Source: Euborellia annulipes (taxonomy: Eukaryota > Arthropoda > Insecta > Dermaptera > Anisolabididae). Taken from it: a stretch of DNA of 64,000 nucleotides. The position numbers and the translations under genes are program-made. Each line of letters opens with the position of its first letter. Position 1 is the first letter of the stretch. The stretch spans positions 1 through 64,000 of the forward strand of contig JAKCPI010007789.1 in the NCBI GenBank assembly GCA_023213315.1, in the 5' to 3' direction. Under the pieces are notes generated by a model. It did not search any database, had not been told where the DNA came from, and saw only the letters and a list, made by a program, of their open reading frames with translations. Below are positions 10,032-21,556 of the stretch, one piece after another.

Positions 10032-10930
10032 GCAACTTGGTTATTTTCATTTTTTTACTATATTCTTTTATTAAAGTTCATTTATTTTTAATTAGAATTT
10101 CATCATTTACCTAAAACTACTAATTTCTCTAAATAAATTATGTAGATTTCTATTTTTTTCCGAATCATTCTTATACCGTGTGATTTTTTTTATATATAAA
10201 TAAAATAAAAATTGTAATAAATAAAGAAAAAAAATCCATTTATATATAAAAAAACAAAATTATAGATATTTGAAAATTTTATAAAAATTGATTATAAAAT
10301 TCAATTTTCAGTTCAAATGAAGTTTAAAGATGAAAATAACCCTCTCAATCCTCTACCTCCTTACCCTTCCTCTCAAACACTCACACACACATAGGTATTT
10401 TAGGCCCCAAACTCTCTTCCTCTTTAGGTTAGGTTTCCTTGCTGCCTTTCTGCGAGACAGGGACCTGCTGCGAGATCACCAAGTCGTCATGTTATAAGGT
10501 GTGTTCTGCCATTCTGGCAAACATTTAGCTAATAGGTAATGAAGAAAGGGTGGGTTTTTAGCTTCAGGGCTTCTCTTTCAGTGTATTCTTCGAGCGATTC
10601 GATGGAAATGGAGGATGGAAATGAAACAAGGTATTTACAAGCCCCCTCTAGTTAGCTCTATAGGAGTAGGAATGGGCATAAGGCCCATTTAGATTTTCTA
10701 ATTCTTTATTCACAAAATAAAAATTATATTTTGAATCAAATATTCAAATTAAAGAAATTTCATCAAAAAAATTAAAGAAATTAATTGAAGCAGCCATTTT
10801 TAAAGTACACATACACATAATAAAGCTTTTAATATCAATATAAACACAAAAACCAAAAGTAAACAATTTTGCTACAAAATTTATTAATTGGCTGCAAATA
10901 TTTTTACCAATCTGAGTCTCCTCTTTATTT
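10032..10930. other. AT-rich DNA with one GC-richer patch
   Basis: Nothing recognised. A patch at about 10425-10515 (CCTTGCTGCCTTTCTGCGAG onward) has a 33-codon open frame between an AG and a GTGTGT and could be a small exon; support is too weak for a call. Confidence 0.35.
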
Positions 10931-10931
10931 T

Positions 10932-11105
10932 TAATAAGCGGATCATGTCATCGATGATGAAGGGGACGGTTTCTATAAATTTAAATGTTTAATTTACCAA
11001 ATTTTTTTTTAAACTTGTTTCTTTTGAAAATGTTAAAATTTATTTTTGTCAATTTTTTATTTCGAAGGGGTTTTTACCCCTAAATCCTCTCAGATCCGCT
11101 TATTT
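10932..11105. mobile_element. Small MITE with AATAAGCGGATC ends
   Basis: AATAAGCGGATC at the left and its exact complement GATCCGCTTATT at the right bound about 170 bp of AT-rich DNA. No target duplication could be fixed. Weak but symmetrical evidence. Confidence 0.45.
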
Positions 11106-11529
11106 TCATTATTTTCATTATTTGCTTGCGAAAAACGAGTAAAGCCAAGAAGTCTAAAAAAAGGAGTTTGAAATATTAATACCGTAACAGTTACTTAAAA
11201 AATCAAGTACAAAAAAAAAGAGATTTTAACGTTTTTAATATTTTTTAATTAATTTAATTTAAATTTAATAAAATTAATATTTTTTATTTTGTTTGAAAAT
11301 TTCTTTAAAAGTTTCTTGCAAATATAAAATGGTTTTTCTTCTATATTATAATTAATTAAGAATTTGATTTATTGTTATAATAACTCCATTGTGTCTTTAC
11401 TCTTCTTTCGCAAGCATTAGTTATATAAGTAAAAAATTGTAAAAAGCAAAATAAAAATTAAATTTATAGTTATCATATTTTTTTACATTTTAAAGTGCTT
11501 AAATGGTTAATTTGAATTATATATACACA

Positions 11530-11881
11530 GGGCCGGCGCAAGCTATTCTGCCGCCCTAGGCAAGATATTTTTGTGGCCCCCCCCAAAAAGAGAAACTTTA
11601 AAAATTTAATTTGCCCCCCCTCCTTAAAATTTTCCCCGATCTCAAGAGTTTTTCTGCGATATTTTTTTTTTCGCGGAACCAAAATTTTTTCCCGTGTGCC
11701 GCCCGCGAAACATTTTCTCTTGCCAGAACCAAAATTTTTCCCGTCCGGAAAATAATTTACCTTTTTTTAGAGACGCTCAATTTTTGCCGCCCCCGGGACC
11801 AAATTTTTTTCGGGTTCTTGGGAACAAAATTTTTTATTTCCTTTTTGCCTCTCCAGGTTGGCCCTAGGGTTATTTATGGAT
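11530..11881. mobile_element. Candidate hAT-type element with CAGGGCCGGCGC end
   Basis: The left end CAGGGCCGGCGCAAGC is hAT-like and is preceded by TATATACA; TATATACA recurs at 11882-11889, which would be an 8-bp duplication. The right end does not mirror the left well. The interior repeats AACCAAAATTTTTCCCG and GACCAAATTTTTTTCGGG. Open frames of 60-98 codons here come from these repeats. Confidence 0.5.
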
Positions 11882-11889
11882 GTATATAC

Positions 11890-13750
11890 AGTCGATCCTT
11901 GATTTAAGTGATTGCTAATTAAAATTTTATCATTTTTCTAAGTATAAAATTTATTTAATAATTGTTTCTTAATTTTTTTGAAGTATTTTAGGCACTTCTT
12001 CATCAGCAGTTCACATTCAAATGTCATATACAAGTTATCATCACTTAATCAATTTGCAATTCTTTATATAGAGTCCTTGGATCAAACTCCAAATGCTCTA
12101 AATTAATTTGCAAATTCCTTTAATGGTTGATTATTAATTTATGTGACATGAGTGTGAACCATTAAAAAAAGTCCCGCAAGACTTCTGAATTATTTGGAAC
12201 TTTATTAGATAAAAGAAAACTCACAAAAATAATAAAATTTTGATAAGTAACTACTTATTCAATTTATTCATATATTTTGAAATTTTAAAAAATCTTTTTA
12301 TTTATTTACCTCACCACTTAACCCTTGGTTTAAGGTTGAGTCGAATTCATAAAAATATTTTAAGAATTTCTATTTATGAACAAATACAAAAGATTTTTCT
12401 CATCATATCAACAAAACCAAATTTTCTTTTTTCTCTATTTATTGAAAAACATTAAAATGTCAATGGATCTACTGTATTTTTTATTCTGCTTTATTATTTC
12501 AATTGTTGTTAGAATTAAGGGACATTATTTTTTTGTAAATATTTTTTGTAAACTTGAGCTCTCTCGAATTTCCGTTCGCTAGAAAATCAGCATGCAATCA
12601 AAAATCACTGTTTACCCCCGTTAGGCGTTAGGCAGTCTAGAGTTTGGAAGGAAGAGACGAGTTCTTGTTTTTTATTTTTTTTTTATTTTTTATTTAACTC
12701 AAAAACCGAAACTTGTCATGTTTCATTGGATTCTTGATTCTGATCACATTGATTTCGAACAGCAAGTGAATATAAAGATTCTCTTGTGGAGAGTAATAAC
12801 AACCTTTCGATAAATGATTAATAGATTTAGGCAGGTATTTCATCATCAGTACTCAGTTCAGTTCGGATCCTTGTGTTAAGATGATAAGTCCAATGAAAAT
12901 ACAACAAGTTTCTTCTATTCGGACAAAATTAATTAGGCCTTAGGCCTATGAAAGTTCTCTTCGGCCAAAATTAAATGCATGTCTTTCGATTTTTATTATA
13001 TTAGGGAATGATAGAGGTGAGGGGGATCACTCTCCCCGGGCGCAATAATATTTAAATATAGGTCCCTTTAGCTTAGCTTCACTTAAACAACAATGATATT
13101 TGAATTTGGGAGAGTGGTCACACTTAATGAATATGCAATTTTTGCACTTCTAAAACTTTTTTTTAAGATCTTTATGATCTTTCTTTTCTGATTTTTATGC
13201 ATCTTATGCGAAGAATAAAAAGGAAGAATTGCGAGTGGAGTACGAACATTCATTCTTCGAAGACTATGAATGCTAAGAATACATATCATCAACAAAGGCA
13301 TACTCTATGAAGATCAAAAAGACATCAACAAAGGCAATACTCAATGAAGAAGACGCCTCCACGCCTCAACCTCTTCAAATGTGTGAATTTGTGTTGTGTA
13401 TTTAAAATAATATTTTTTATGTAAAAACTATCAATATGTAAAAACTATGTAAAAAAATAAATGTTTCCCATTTTATTTTTCAGCCGATCAGCCGGATGTC
13501 AACTCGTATTCATAATTAATTCATCAATAGAGAATTAATTTTGAATATGAGTTTTTTATTTAACATTTTGAGATTTTTTTTGTTTAGATAGTAAGCGAGC
13601 GATAGCAGAAACCAACTCCTGGATGGATTTCTTCAAATGAATTTTGCCAACTTATTATGGAACATTTTTATGAAAAAGTAATTATCTTTTTCTTATTTTT
13701 AATAGTATAGTCCTTGATATTGAATTAATTAATGTTTGAAATTTTTTTAC
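11890..13750. other. AT-rich DNA with two weak hammerhead-like remnants
   Basis: No gene recognised. TCATCAG cores (complement CTGATGA) lie at about 12000 and 12843, the second with TCGAAAGG on the minus strand at a suitable distance. A GACATCAACAAAGGC-type short duplication occurs near 13290-13350. Small hydrophobic ORFs at 12240-12582 are AT-rich shadows. Confidence 0.35.
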
Positions 13751-13754
13751 TATA

Positions 13755-13890
13755 TCAGGGGCGAATATAGGAATTTTTTCGGAGGGAAGGGGGGAGCCCG
13801 AACTCAAAAGTTTTTCTGCAGAAACTTTTTTTTTTGACGAAACTAAATTTTTCCGCCCCCCTCTTCCTCAAAATTCCAAAAAAATAAATA
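13755..13890. mobile_element. Truncated hAT-type element
   Basis: CAGGGGCGAATATAGGAATT resembles a hAT left end and is followed by the AACTTTTTTTTTTGACGAAAC-type filler seen in other hAT MITEs. ACTATAT before and ACTATAC after (about 13891) may be the decayed duplication. The right terminus is lost. Confidence 0.4.
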
Positions 13891-13935
13891 ACTATACCAG
13901 GTATAAAAATCATTTGATAAATCTTTCTTTTTTTT

Positions 13936-14101
13936 TAACCTTTTCGACATTATAGGCCATATGCACTTTAACGATAGCCTACAAATTATTTTTAGATACG
14001 ATATGTATGCCCAAGCATATTTATATATATCATTTGGTATTATTTAAATAAATATTCACCGGACTGCCTGAGATCCGAATGCGCGCAACGCTCTTAGAAA
14101 T
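13936..14101 (-). repeat. tRNA-derived SINE, decayed
   Basis: On the minus strand it carries the 3' tail (complement of CGACATTATAGGCCATAT), the body ATACCAAATG-like block and the B-box region CGGATCTCAGGCAGTCC. The tRNA head is largely lost. Confidence 0.6.
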
Positions 14102-14289
14102 TATAAAAAAAATTTTATCTTTAAAATTAATTTGGGAAGGGGACGGTCAATCAAATCAATCCAGATCATCAAATTTCCCTTACCCTTCAAAAAAATACCT
14201 AAGATCGTGTATATTTAACAATATTTGCCCTAAGACAAAGACAAGACCGTACGTAATACAGATAGAAGATGAAATAAAAAGATAGACTT

Positions 14290-14515
14290 GTTTTCGTTCC
14301 GAATTATTTTATTTTCCCTTGTCGACGTTTTAGGGACTAAACACCTTCAGCACCTATATTATAATCAATATACCATATTATATTATCAGAAAATTTTTTT
14401 GGATAATATAGATTGACTGTAATATAGGTTCTGAAGATGGGTGACGTTTAGTCCCCGAAACGTCGACAAGGAAAATAAAATGACCTTCCTTACTATAATT
14501 AATTCTAAGGTTTTT
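14290..14515. repeat. Palindromic element with two hammerhead-like motifs
   Basis: Arms share TTTATTTTCCTTGTCGACG and its complement. The sense arm has CTGAAGATGGG (14431-14441), TTTAGTCCC, CGAAACGTCGAC (to 14467). The antisense arm has CTGAAGG and AAAACGTCGAC (14321-14349), both changed in the core. Same architecture as the elements at 1.4, 25.4 and 31 kb. Confidence 0.65.
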
Positions 14516-14519
14516 TAGA

Positions 14520-14680
14520 TTTAATAAACTATCAAAAATCTGGTGTAATAACACACAACTTTCTCTTACCAAAGGTGTTGAGATTTTCTTTCTCTTATCC
14601 TATATATGAAATATGTAGAGAGAAAGTAAGTATTGGATTCATGTGAAAAATTCGATTTCGAGATTTTTAATTTATTTTAA
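14520..14680 (-). repeat. Family A repeat, terminal fragment
   Basis: AAAATCTGGTGT, ACTTTCTCTTACC, a hairpin around GAGAGAAAGTAAGTATTGGA and ATTCGATTTCGAGATTTTTA identify the family A end. The rest of the element is missing. Confidence 0.6.
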
Positions 14681-14949
14681 GAACAACATATCGGCTATCG
14701 TGAATTGACCCTTTACTGGGGGGGGGGTATCTCCCACTTAGTTACACCCCCCTTCCAGGTGGGTGCGGACTTTAGCAATAATGAATAATTTTTGAAGCAA
14801 GCTGAACTCTAATTACTTGAATTATAGCTCCCATAATCCTCAGCGTATCCAATTTATTTTACATTTAAGAGATAAAATAAATTTCATCTAAAAGAAAGTC
14901 CTCAAAAAAAATTTCTAGAATTTCTCTTTTGCCCAGAAATTTTTAATTG

Positions 14950-15836
14950 AGTTGTTATTCAAAAATCTGGTGTGACTGGCGCACAGCACACAACTTACCT
15001 TTCGGCAAGAGAAAGTTGTGTGTGCTTGTCACACCAGATTTTTTGTGTCGACATGTATTTAGTTTCCGACAGTACGGTACAGTGAGGGTCAATATTAAGT
15101 CCCGCCCATGCGTTTTCTACTTGTGATTATTTCATTGTTTTCATAAAAGAAAATGAAAATCTTTATTGGAAATTTTCTAGGTTTGAACCATGAAAGTTTC
15201 CATTAAAAAATATATAATATTTTTTTAAAAACAATGAAATAATCACAAGTAGAAAACGCTAGGGTGGGACCTAATATTGTCCCTCACTATACATTCGAAT
15301 TTCAAGATGTAAAATTTAGAAGTAGGCCTATGTGAAAATATTTATATTTTGATACCATGGCAACCATTTCTCCTATCCTTTCTATGGAGTACAATAGTAA
15401 AGTGGTTTTCAGAAGATTTCAATGGCAAAATGAGAGTATACATTTTATAGAGAATCTAAAAAATAATTGATTTTTGAATAAAAAAAAAATCGGAGCGAAT
15501 TTAGAGAAAATCTAAAAAAACTGCATTAGTAAAGAACTAGTACTCTTTGGTCGATTTTGTTCAAAAGTTTCGTGTCACGTCCCATGGGGGTGCCTAACTT
15601 AAATATAAAATTTCAACCTCCTAGATCTTTTCGTTCTTGAGATATTTTGTTCACACACACACACACACACACACACAGACAGACCATGTCGCGAAAACCA
15701 CTTTTTTGGATTCAGGGGACATCAAAACGTGTATTTCCATCAAAATCTCGACATCGAATTTTTGACATGAATCCAATACTTTCTCTATATACAGTATATT
15801 AACATATATTTAGAGGTAAGAGAAAGTAAAAATATT
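14950..15836 (+). repeat. Family A interspersed repeat, nearly complete, with nested MITE
   Basis: The fullest copy: AATCTGGTGTGACTGGCGCA, GTGTCGACATGTATTT, [MITE 15080-15289], TACCATGGCAACCATTTC, GGCAAAATGAGAGTATACA, CTAGTACTCTTTGGTCGATT, GGTGCCTAACTTAAATATAA, (CA)n, ACAGACAGACCATG, TTTTTTGGATTCAGGGGACA, ATCGAATTTTTGACATGAAT, and a closing hairpin ending GAGAAAGTAAAA. About 680 bp without the insert. The superfamily is unknown. TAGGCCTA at 15323-15330 replaces a 9-bp stretch found in the copies near 24.4 and 58.7 kb. Confidence 0.75.
15080..15289. mobile_element. Tc1/mariner-type MITE nested in family A
   Basis: TA on both sides, CAGTGAGGGTCAATATTAAG at the left and its near-complement at the right; the element is almost entirely palindromic. 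A second copy is at 40067-40281. The uninterrupted family A sequence near 58965 reads straight across the TA, which proves the insertion point. Confidence 0.9.
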
Positions 15837-16460
15837 TTATTAAATTTTATGAATTATTTATTTTTTCTTTTAATATTAAAAGAATATAAAAAAATAAATA
15901 AGAAAAAACAAGTCCTCGCTTAATGACGCCATCGGCATAAAGCTCAAAGAGCAATGTTGGTTACATCATAAATGAGATGTTTTGTTTTAAGTGACATATC
16001 CTATTAGAATTATTAATAGTTTTACAATCTTAATATTCATAATAGTATGATTTGTAGAGCATTGAGAAATTATGATAGCTTAAACGCCCCACTAACAGGC
16101 ATCGGTATTGTTTTATTTTTTAAATCAATCAACTTGAATGTTGTAATTATTTATTTTAGTATTAGTAATACAATGGTTTTTATTATTAATTAGCCGGATT
16201 TTCTTCTCTTAGAAGCTTGGCATAATTAATCCTCACCCTAATCTTGATTTGTAGGGCTTCCACTGCGACAGGGCTTAGGTTTTATGGCACTCGAACCAGG
16301 ACTAAAATTTCTTCTCATTTGCCAGTTTTTCTCAGTTTTACTTTAATTCACTTTTATTTTACAAATATATTTCGGTCTAATTGGCGACTCCCAAATAATT
16401 GTAGAATTAAGAAAACATTTGTTTGAAACAACAACATATTTATGAATGACCATCTTATAG

Positions 16461-16728
16461 CAAGGACGGATACAGGGGGTAAAGGGGATAATTATCCCCC
16501 CCCCTGAAATGAAAAAAACTTTTTTTCAAAAAAAATTTATTTTTAATGTAAAATTTTAAAAAATTAATACTTGAAAATTTGATTTGTATTTATATTCTGG
16601 TAAACAAGTACAGAATGCGCCTTTAAATTATCGAAATTAAGTGTGTGAAAAAATAGTGTGTTGTGCGACGAGTCACACCAGATTACCCCCCCCCCCCCCC
16701 CCGAGAAACAGCTCTGGATCCGCCCTTG
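16461..16728 (+). mobile_element. hAT-type MITE, CAAGGGCGGA family, copy 1
   Basis: Perfect 8-bp duplication TCTTATAG (16453-16460, 16729-16736). Ends CAAGGACGGATACAGGGGG and CTCTGGATCCGCCCTTG. The interior has a G/C run, TTTTTAATGTAAAATTTTAA, a TTCTGGTAAACAAGTACAGA block and the GTGTGTTGTGCGACGAGTCA block. No coding capacity. Confidence 0.92.
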
Positions 16729-16967
16729 TCTTATAGTCTATATTAATATAAAAAATTCGGAAATGATTCCCCATAGATTTTCTCGAATAAGAACTCTAAA
16801 AATGCGTGAATTATCTTACAATTATAATTAAATTATCTTACACTAAAATTGTAAATCTGTATCAACTTTTGGAGTAATTACGTCAACCTGAAGTAGTGGG
16901 CTACTTCACCGGTAAATAAAATAATAAATTTCTTTTAAAATTTTGAAATTTCTAATAGGCCTATTTT

Positions 16968-17030
16968 TTGTCATATTATATTAAATTGCACATTTTAGTG
17001 TAATTTATCATAATATGACAAAAATAATTA
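16968..17030. repeat. Short hairpin
   Basis: TTTTGTCATATTATATTAAA and its near-complement TTATCATAATATGACAAAA flank CATTTTAGTG. Immediately preceded by TAGGCCTA (16956-16963). Confidence 0.55.
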
Positions 17031-17129
17031 GCCCCCCAAATTTCAGGATTTTTGAAACAACTTAAGTAATTCCAGTTGATGTATGCACACACACACATAT
17101 AGGCCCTACATAATTCCAAAATTGATTTT

Positions 17130-17199
17130 TTATAGATGCTGGGGGTGAGTGAGGTGGGAGCGAACGCCCCTTCAGAGTCTACACCTGGATACGGTACTG
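17130..17199. mobile_element. hAT-type MITE, right end only
   Basis: GGGAGCGAACGCCCCTTCAG followed by ACACCTGGATACGGTACTG matches the right end of the hAT element at 23911-24197 (ACACCTGGGTACGCTACTG). The left part is missing. Confidence 0.5.
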
Positions 17200-17261
17200 A
17201 GCAAAGGGGATGGATTTATGTATCACCTTTGTTAATTTTTAGTAGGCCTAATAGGGGGGGG

Positions 17262-17350
17262 GAGGTAGACCCCGTCCCCATTTATTTCAATTGAAATAAA
17301 TTTTTCGCCTGGGGAACTCTTGACCTTTGGCACCAGCAGGGGGGATCGGG
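17262..17350 (-). repeat. SINE fragment (GACCCCGTCCC subtype)
   Basis: On the minus strand: GGTGCCAAAGGTCAAGAGTTC, then ATTTATTTCAATTGAAATAA and GGGGTCTAC, the body of the SINE at 25200-25330. GC-rich low-complexity DNA of unclear origin follows to 17455. Confidence 0.5.
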
Positions 17351-18007
17351 GGGGACAAAAGAAGTCAAATGAGGAGGGAGGCATCCTGGGAAAAAGGGAG
17401 CGGGGGGAAATCGGGGGGGGCGGGCCCCCCAACCCCCTGACCAGAACCCAATACCCCCAGAATGAAATTTATCGGATTAGTGAAAAATAAAATATTTTCA
17501 ACTATTCTATTATACTTTCACACTCTCACTCTTAGTTATAATAATTTTCGGATTTAAAATTAAATTTACTAATTATAAAGTATATTATTATCTTAAAAAG
17601 CAAGACCAACATGTTATTATTTTTCTTAGTTTCTGCTGATATTATATAATTATTTATAATCAGAGGGAAAAATTATTCTCACGATTCAAATTTTTTTTGC
17701 CATCTCTGCAATTTTTTTTTGTATCAAGTAAGGGAAGACCGAAATCTCTTTTAGTTTCTTCAATCTTGACCTTTTAATTTTATAATAAACTCAAACAAAA
17801 GTCAGAGAACTTTTCCTCTGAGTCTATTGTAAAGCCCTTATTTTGCAGAGATGTGGGCTATGTATCTTTACTTAACAACTTGCTGCTGTTTTTAATTAAT
17901 TTTACCTACTTATAATTAGAGACAACGGTTACCTGTTTAAATTTAATTAATATTTTAAAATAAAAATGCAATAGATTTTTTGGTCCCATTCTGACTATGA
18001 TAGGCCT

Positions 18008-18150
18008 ACTTTTTTTAAAACCCTTTTCGGCTACAGAGACCATTTTTAGGGGTTTTAGGCATTGTACCGATGGCTACCGGGGACGTTCAACACGCTGATG
18101 GCTCGGGGTGACCAATCCCGAACTTTCGACTATGATACTTGATTTAAGAT
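18008..18150 (-). repeat. 5S rRNA-headed SINE
   Basis: On the minus strand the order is TTAAATCAAG, GAAAGTTCGGGATTGGTCAC, GTTGAACGTCCCCGGTAGCC, ATCGGTAC, then the tail AATGGTCTCTGTAGCCGAAA AGGG. It matches the copy at the window start and the copy at 45.6 kb. TAGGCCTA (18001-18008) sits directly at its 3' border. Confidence 0.6.
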
Positions 18151-18359
18151 AATTCCCCATATGGTATTATTAAAATGCTTGATATGGGAAAAATATTGTT
18201 GACCAAAATGTTAGAATGTTTAAAAAAAAGGTTATAATAATCTTACCGGATTCTGGTAGAATTATCGGATCAAAATAAACATGGCGTTGGGATGAAATCG
18301 GTGAGCCATTTATGAAGATTCACTGAATTCTCACAAATACTAAAAATCGTTGTCACTAA

Positions 18360-18660
18360 AGTTTACCCAAAGTCACTTGTCATCAGCACGTGATATTGAC
18401 TGAATTTAAAAGAAAGAAACACCGCGAAGAGCGTCGTACAACTGACTGATCGGTGGAGCCCTGAGTGAGAGGCTCCCAGATAGAGTGGGGGGAGCTCCCT
18501 TCTCTTAAGGTGTAAGAGAGGGGGTAGTGAATGGTGGCCAAACAAGGAGGCGTGCCCGTCTCCCCACTTCTTCTGGTCCATTCATTCGTACTGATAACAG
18601 AAACTTCAATGCCACTCGATATCACGGCCAGCAGGTGACTGACTCATTACTCAGTGCCTC
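18360..18660. other. GC-richer patch, function unknown
   Basis: Two overlapping minus-strand frames of 72 and 80 codons cover this patch but neither looks like a known protein, and both depend on the locally higher GC. It may be an exon or a regulatory element. Confidence 0.25.
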
Positions 18661-19189
18661 CTAAATTGTATTATCTAAGTCAGAAATTTCCTCAAGTTGT
18701 TTTTTTTTTAATATAGGCTCGTAAAAAAATATTAATTATCCATCATATCCAGTCCGATCATCAATGTCAAATTCTCTAATCCCTAAGGCAGTAATTCCTA
18801 AACTATGAGTCGCGGCTCTACTATCGTAAAAATATTCACAGAACAATGTTTTAACTTAGGAACCTAAAAAATCTAGAAAGAGCTGAATAAATGTGATTTT
18901 TTATTTGGCTGCCTTTTGACCTTAAGCCTCCCGGGCCACATTAAATATTGAACATTCTAATTCCTACTATTATTAATCTTATTCTTTACACAAGTAATAC
19001 AGAACTCTCATATGGGTGATTTATGGAAGAAGTTAACACTTTTTTGGGGGATATTAATATGATTGCAGCAAGGGGGAGATACCACCAAATGAGATGTTGA
19101 TTGATGGATTAGTCAACCAGCAAACGGAGAAATAGCCAAAGGCTATAATAAAAAAATTGATTTCACTTGGTAACGAATTTTTATTGGGT

Positions 19190-19390
19190 AAATATGAAGA
19201 ATTAAACCAGCCTCTTCTTCTCTCTCATTACTTCAATTTATTGCAAATATTTCCAGATATTTAAAAAAAAAAAAACAACCAGGCGAAGCCCATGCTCTTA
19301 AAATTTTATGCTGAGAATGGCCCCTATAGAGACCAAAATATTTGCAATAAATTGAAATGATGGGAGAAAAGAAGAAGCTGGTCTTATTCT
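19190..19390. repeat. Decayed palindromic hammerhead-type element
   Basis: TTCAATTTATTGCAAATATTT and its complement TTTGCAATAAATTGAAAT face each other, with CTCTCATTACTT and GAAGAAG blocks further out. Between them CTGAGAATGGCCCCTATAGAG then ACCAAAATATT keeps the spacing of a hammerhead-like motif with a degraded core. Confidence 0.45.
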
Positions 19391-19399
19391 TCCCAATTT

Positions 19400-20364
19400 G
19401 CGATTTGCAGCTTTAAACTCAGAGTTTTTATTATTTGGCTGCCTTCCGCTTTACTTTCTAAGTAACCTGCCAATCATCTTTTTATTTTCAATAATAAAAG
19501 GGTTTATAAAATTCCTGAAAATGTACCAAATTGTTTTTTTTTTTTTTTTGTATTCAAAACCAATGACATTAGTTTATTACTTTATGGAAATAAGCCTACC
19601 TACACATTAATTGGTTATTTCATAAGTTTTTGTTGGAGAAACTCGATTGAACTGCAAAAGTTGCTAGACTCAAATTTTTGTAATTTATCTTTTATTTTTG
19701 TATTTTGTTTACAAACAAGAAAGGCTGTTAACCTTAGAGAAATTTGAAAGCGCCATTTATGAGTCATTCATTCTCCAAACGATCACATATATATATATAT
19801 ATATATTCATTAAAATTAAATAAAAGAATATTTCACTAACCGCACAGGATAGATTTGGGGACTGCAAGTTCACCTCACCCAAATGGCCTTTTTTTTCAAT
19901 TTTAGCTCCCCACCCCAAATAATCTTTCAAAGATCAAAAAAATGCTCAGGGAAAAATTTCAGCTCACAACTTTTAAGGGACCTGCAACGACTATAAAGTT
20001 TTGAAATTTTCGCTTTTAAGACATTTTTTTAGACATTTTTATTTATAATTCTCCTGAAGACACTTGACTGGAAATGATTGCACCCAATACTTTCCAATGG
20101 AAAATTTTTGGATTTTCTAGAATTTTTCGATCCTATAATCGGAGGGAAGTTGCTGTTGATGCAGTTGAATGAGGTTGCTGAACTTGCAACTTCTTAATTT
20201 TTTGATCCTTCCAAATTGGCATTTGTGGACTCAAATATTTTTCCTCTATTCTCTGAAACGTCCCCTATAATTTATTTTCTAAATTTAAATGGAAAATTGG
20301 GCAAACAGCGTGTTAATTGAACAGCCGGATAGACTGATAATAAAATTATTTATTTATTTTTCAG
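19400..20364. other. AT-rich DNA, no gene seen
   Basis: Contains an (AT)n microsatellite at 19787-19806. A 70-codon plus-strand hydrophobic ORF is typical of T-rich DNA. Nothing recognised. Confidence 0.35.
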
Positions 20365-20478
20365 ATATTTCTCCGCCATTATGAAGTCAACAATTTCTCT
20401 TTTCTGGACAATTTGGACAAATCGTTTTGTCTCTTCAATAGCAAATCTTCGAGTACCAAGCAGGCGGAGAACATTCGG
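20365..20478 (+). CDS. Candidate internal coding exon, protein unknown
   Basis: A strong acceptor (ATTTATTTTTCAG, ends 20364) and donor (ATTCGG/GTGAGT) bound 114 bp, a multiple of three. Frame 1 is fully open, beginning IFLRHYEVNNFSFL and ending STKQAENIR. The next frame is open too and has an ATG at 20381. The minus strand is open for 101 codons across it (20350-20655), ending DFIMAEKYLKNK, and that frame also looks coding by base composition. I recognise none of them. The + exon is preferred for its splice sites. Confidence 0.4.
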
Positions 20479-20934
20479 GTGAGTTTTTTTTAAATGAATG
20501 ACTGTCCTGTCATTGTACTTTGAGATTTTTTTTTTGAGAATTATACAAGATAAACAAGTTAAGTTAGTCAATAAGTAGAAGTGATTATTTGCTTGAGTAA
20601 TTTTGGATTGAATTTTTTTCAATATTATTTCTTGACCATTTAAACAATGAAGCAAGAATATTTGTATCTATGATTGTCATTGTTCTGTCAGTAACAAAGC
20701 TAAAAATCACATCCATGCGTTGATTATTTCATTTTTTTTTTTTTCGGAATATGCACAATTTTTAATGAAACCTTTTAGATTAAAGATCTTCCATCCTATT
20801 TTATAAACCATTGCCTCTAAGGGGGTCGTTAATAAATTTATTTATGTTGACATTTTGGAATTCTTATTGAATTTTTGAAATATTGTGATTTATTGCAAAT
20901 GGACCGGAATCATTTTACAAATTCCTCTCCCCCT

Positions 20935-21033
20935 CCTCCTTTTTTTTTTTTGGTGGTTATGGGGGGGGTTTGGGGGGATTTGGGAAGTAATATTTTTTTT
21001 TATAAAAAAAAGAAAAAAAAAAAAAAAAAAAAA
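20935..21033. other. Homopolymer patch, doubtful sequence
   Basis: Runs of T, G and A (TTTTTTTTTTTGG, GGGGGGG, a run of about 24 A) with no other content. The TA expected left of the adjacent pogo-like element is missing here, which suggests a consensus error. Confidence 0.5.
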
Positions 21034-21556
21034 AAGTAGAACCTCGATAAGTTAAAGTTCAAGGGAAACGGTTAGAAATTTGAGTTATCGAGTTTTTTAC
21101 TTAGTCGATGAGTTGAAGTTAGAGAGGTTATTGAATATAATTTTTAACGTACCGAGGTTTATTGACTTTGGGCACGTGAAAAGTGAAAAAGGAACTTCGT
21201 TTGATCTATTTGCTTTATTTAGAATAGTTTAGTTAAATATAAATTAAATTAATAGATTTATTTATTTACAAAAAAATCAGTAATTTGTTTTCTGCTTCAT
21301 GTATTTTTGATTTTCTGCATTAACTATTTTTTCGATGATATGTAAAGAAATACTTTAAGTTATAGAGGTCACCAAAATATTATTTTAAGTTATCGAGGGC
21401 TATGCTCAAAATATGGTTGTTTAAGTTACAACGGGAGAAAAGTTTTGTTCTTTAAGTAATAGAGGTTTTACGCTGTCAAGGGAAGGGAATTGAAAAAAAT
21501 TTTTAAGTTACGGAGGTTTTGAACTTAGCGAGGTTTAACTTATCGAGGTTTTACTG
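21034..21556. mobile_element. pogo/Tc1-type MITE made of TTATCGAGG-like repeats
   Basis: The left AGTAGAACCTCGATAAGTTA and the right complement of CAGTAAAACCTCGATAAGTT form a terminal inverted repeat of a type known from pogo-like elements; TA follows at 21557. The interior repeats variants of AAGTTATCGAGGTTTT about ten times in both orientations. No transposase. Confidence 0.75.

Noticed and set aside
10430..10500. Exon between a TTAG and a GTGTGT
   Set aside because: Only about 22 codons, weak acceptor, and no compatible neighbours.
12240..12582. Hydrophobic small proteins (71 and 68 codons)
   Set aside because: T- and A-rich DNA gives F, I, L, N and K-rich frames on all strands; no further support.
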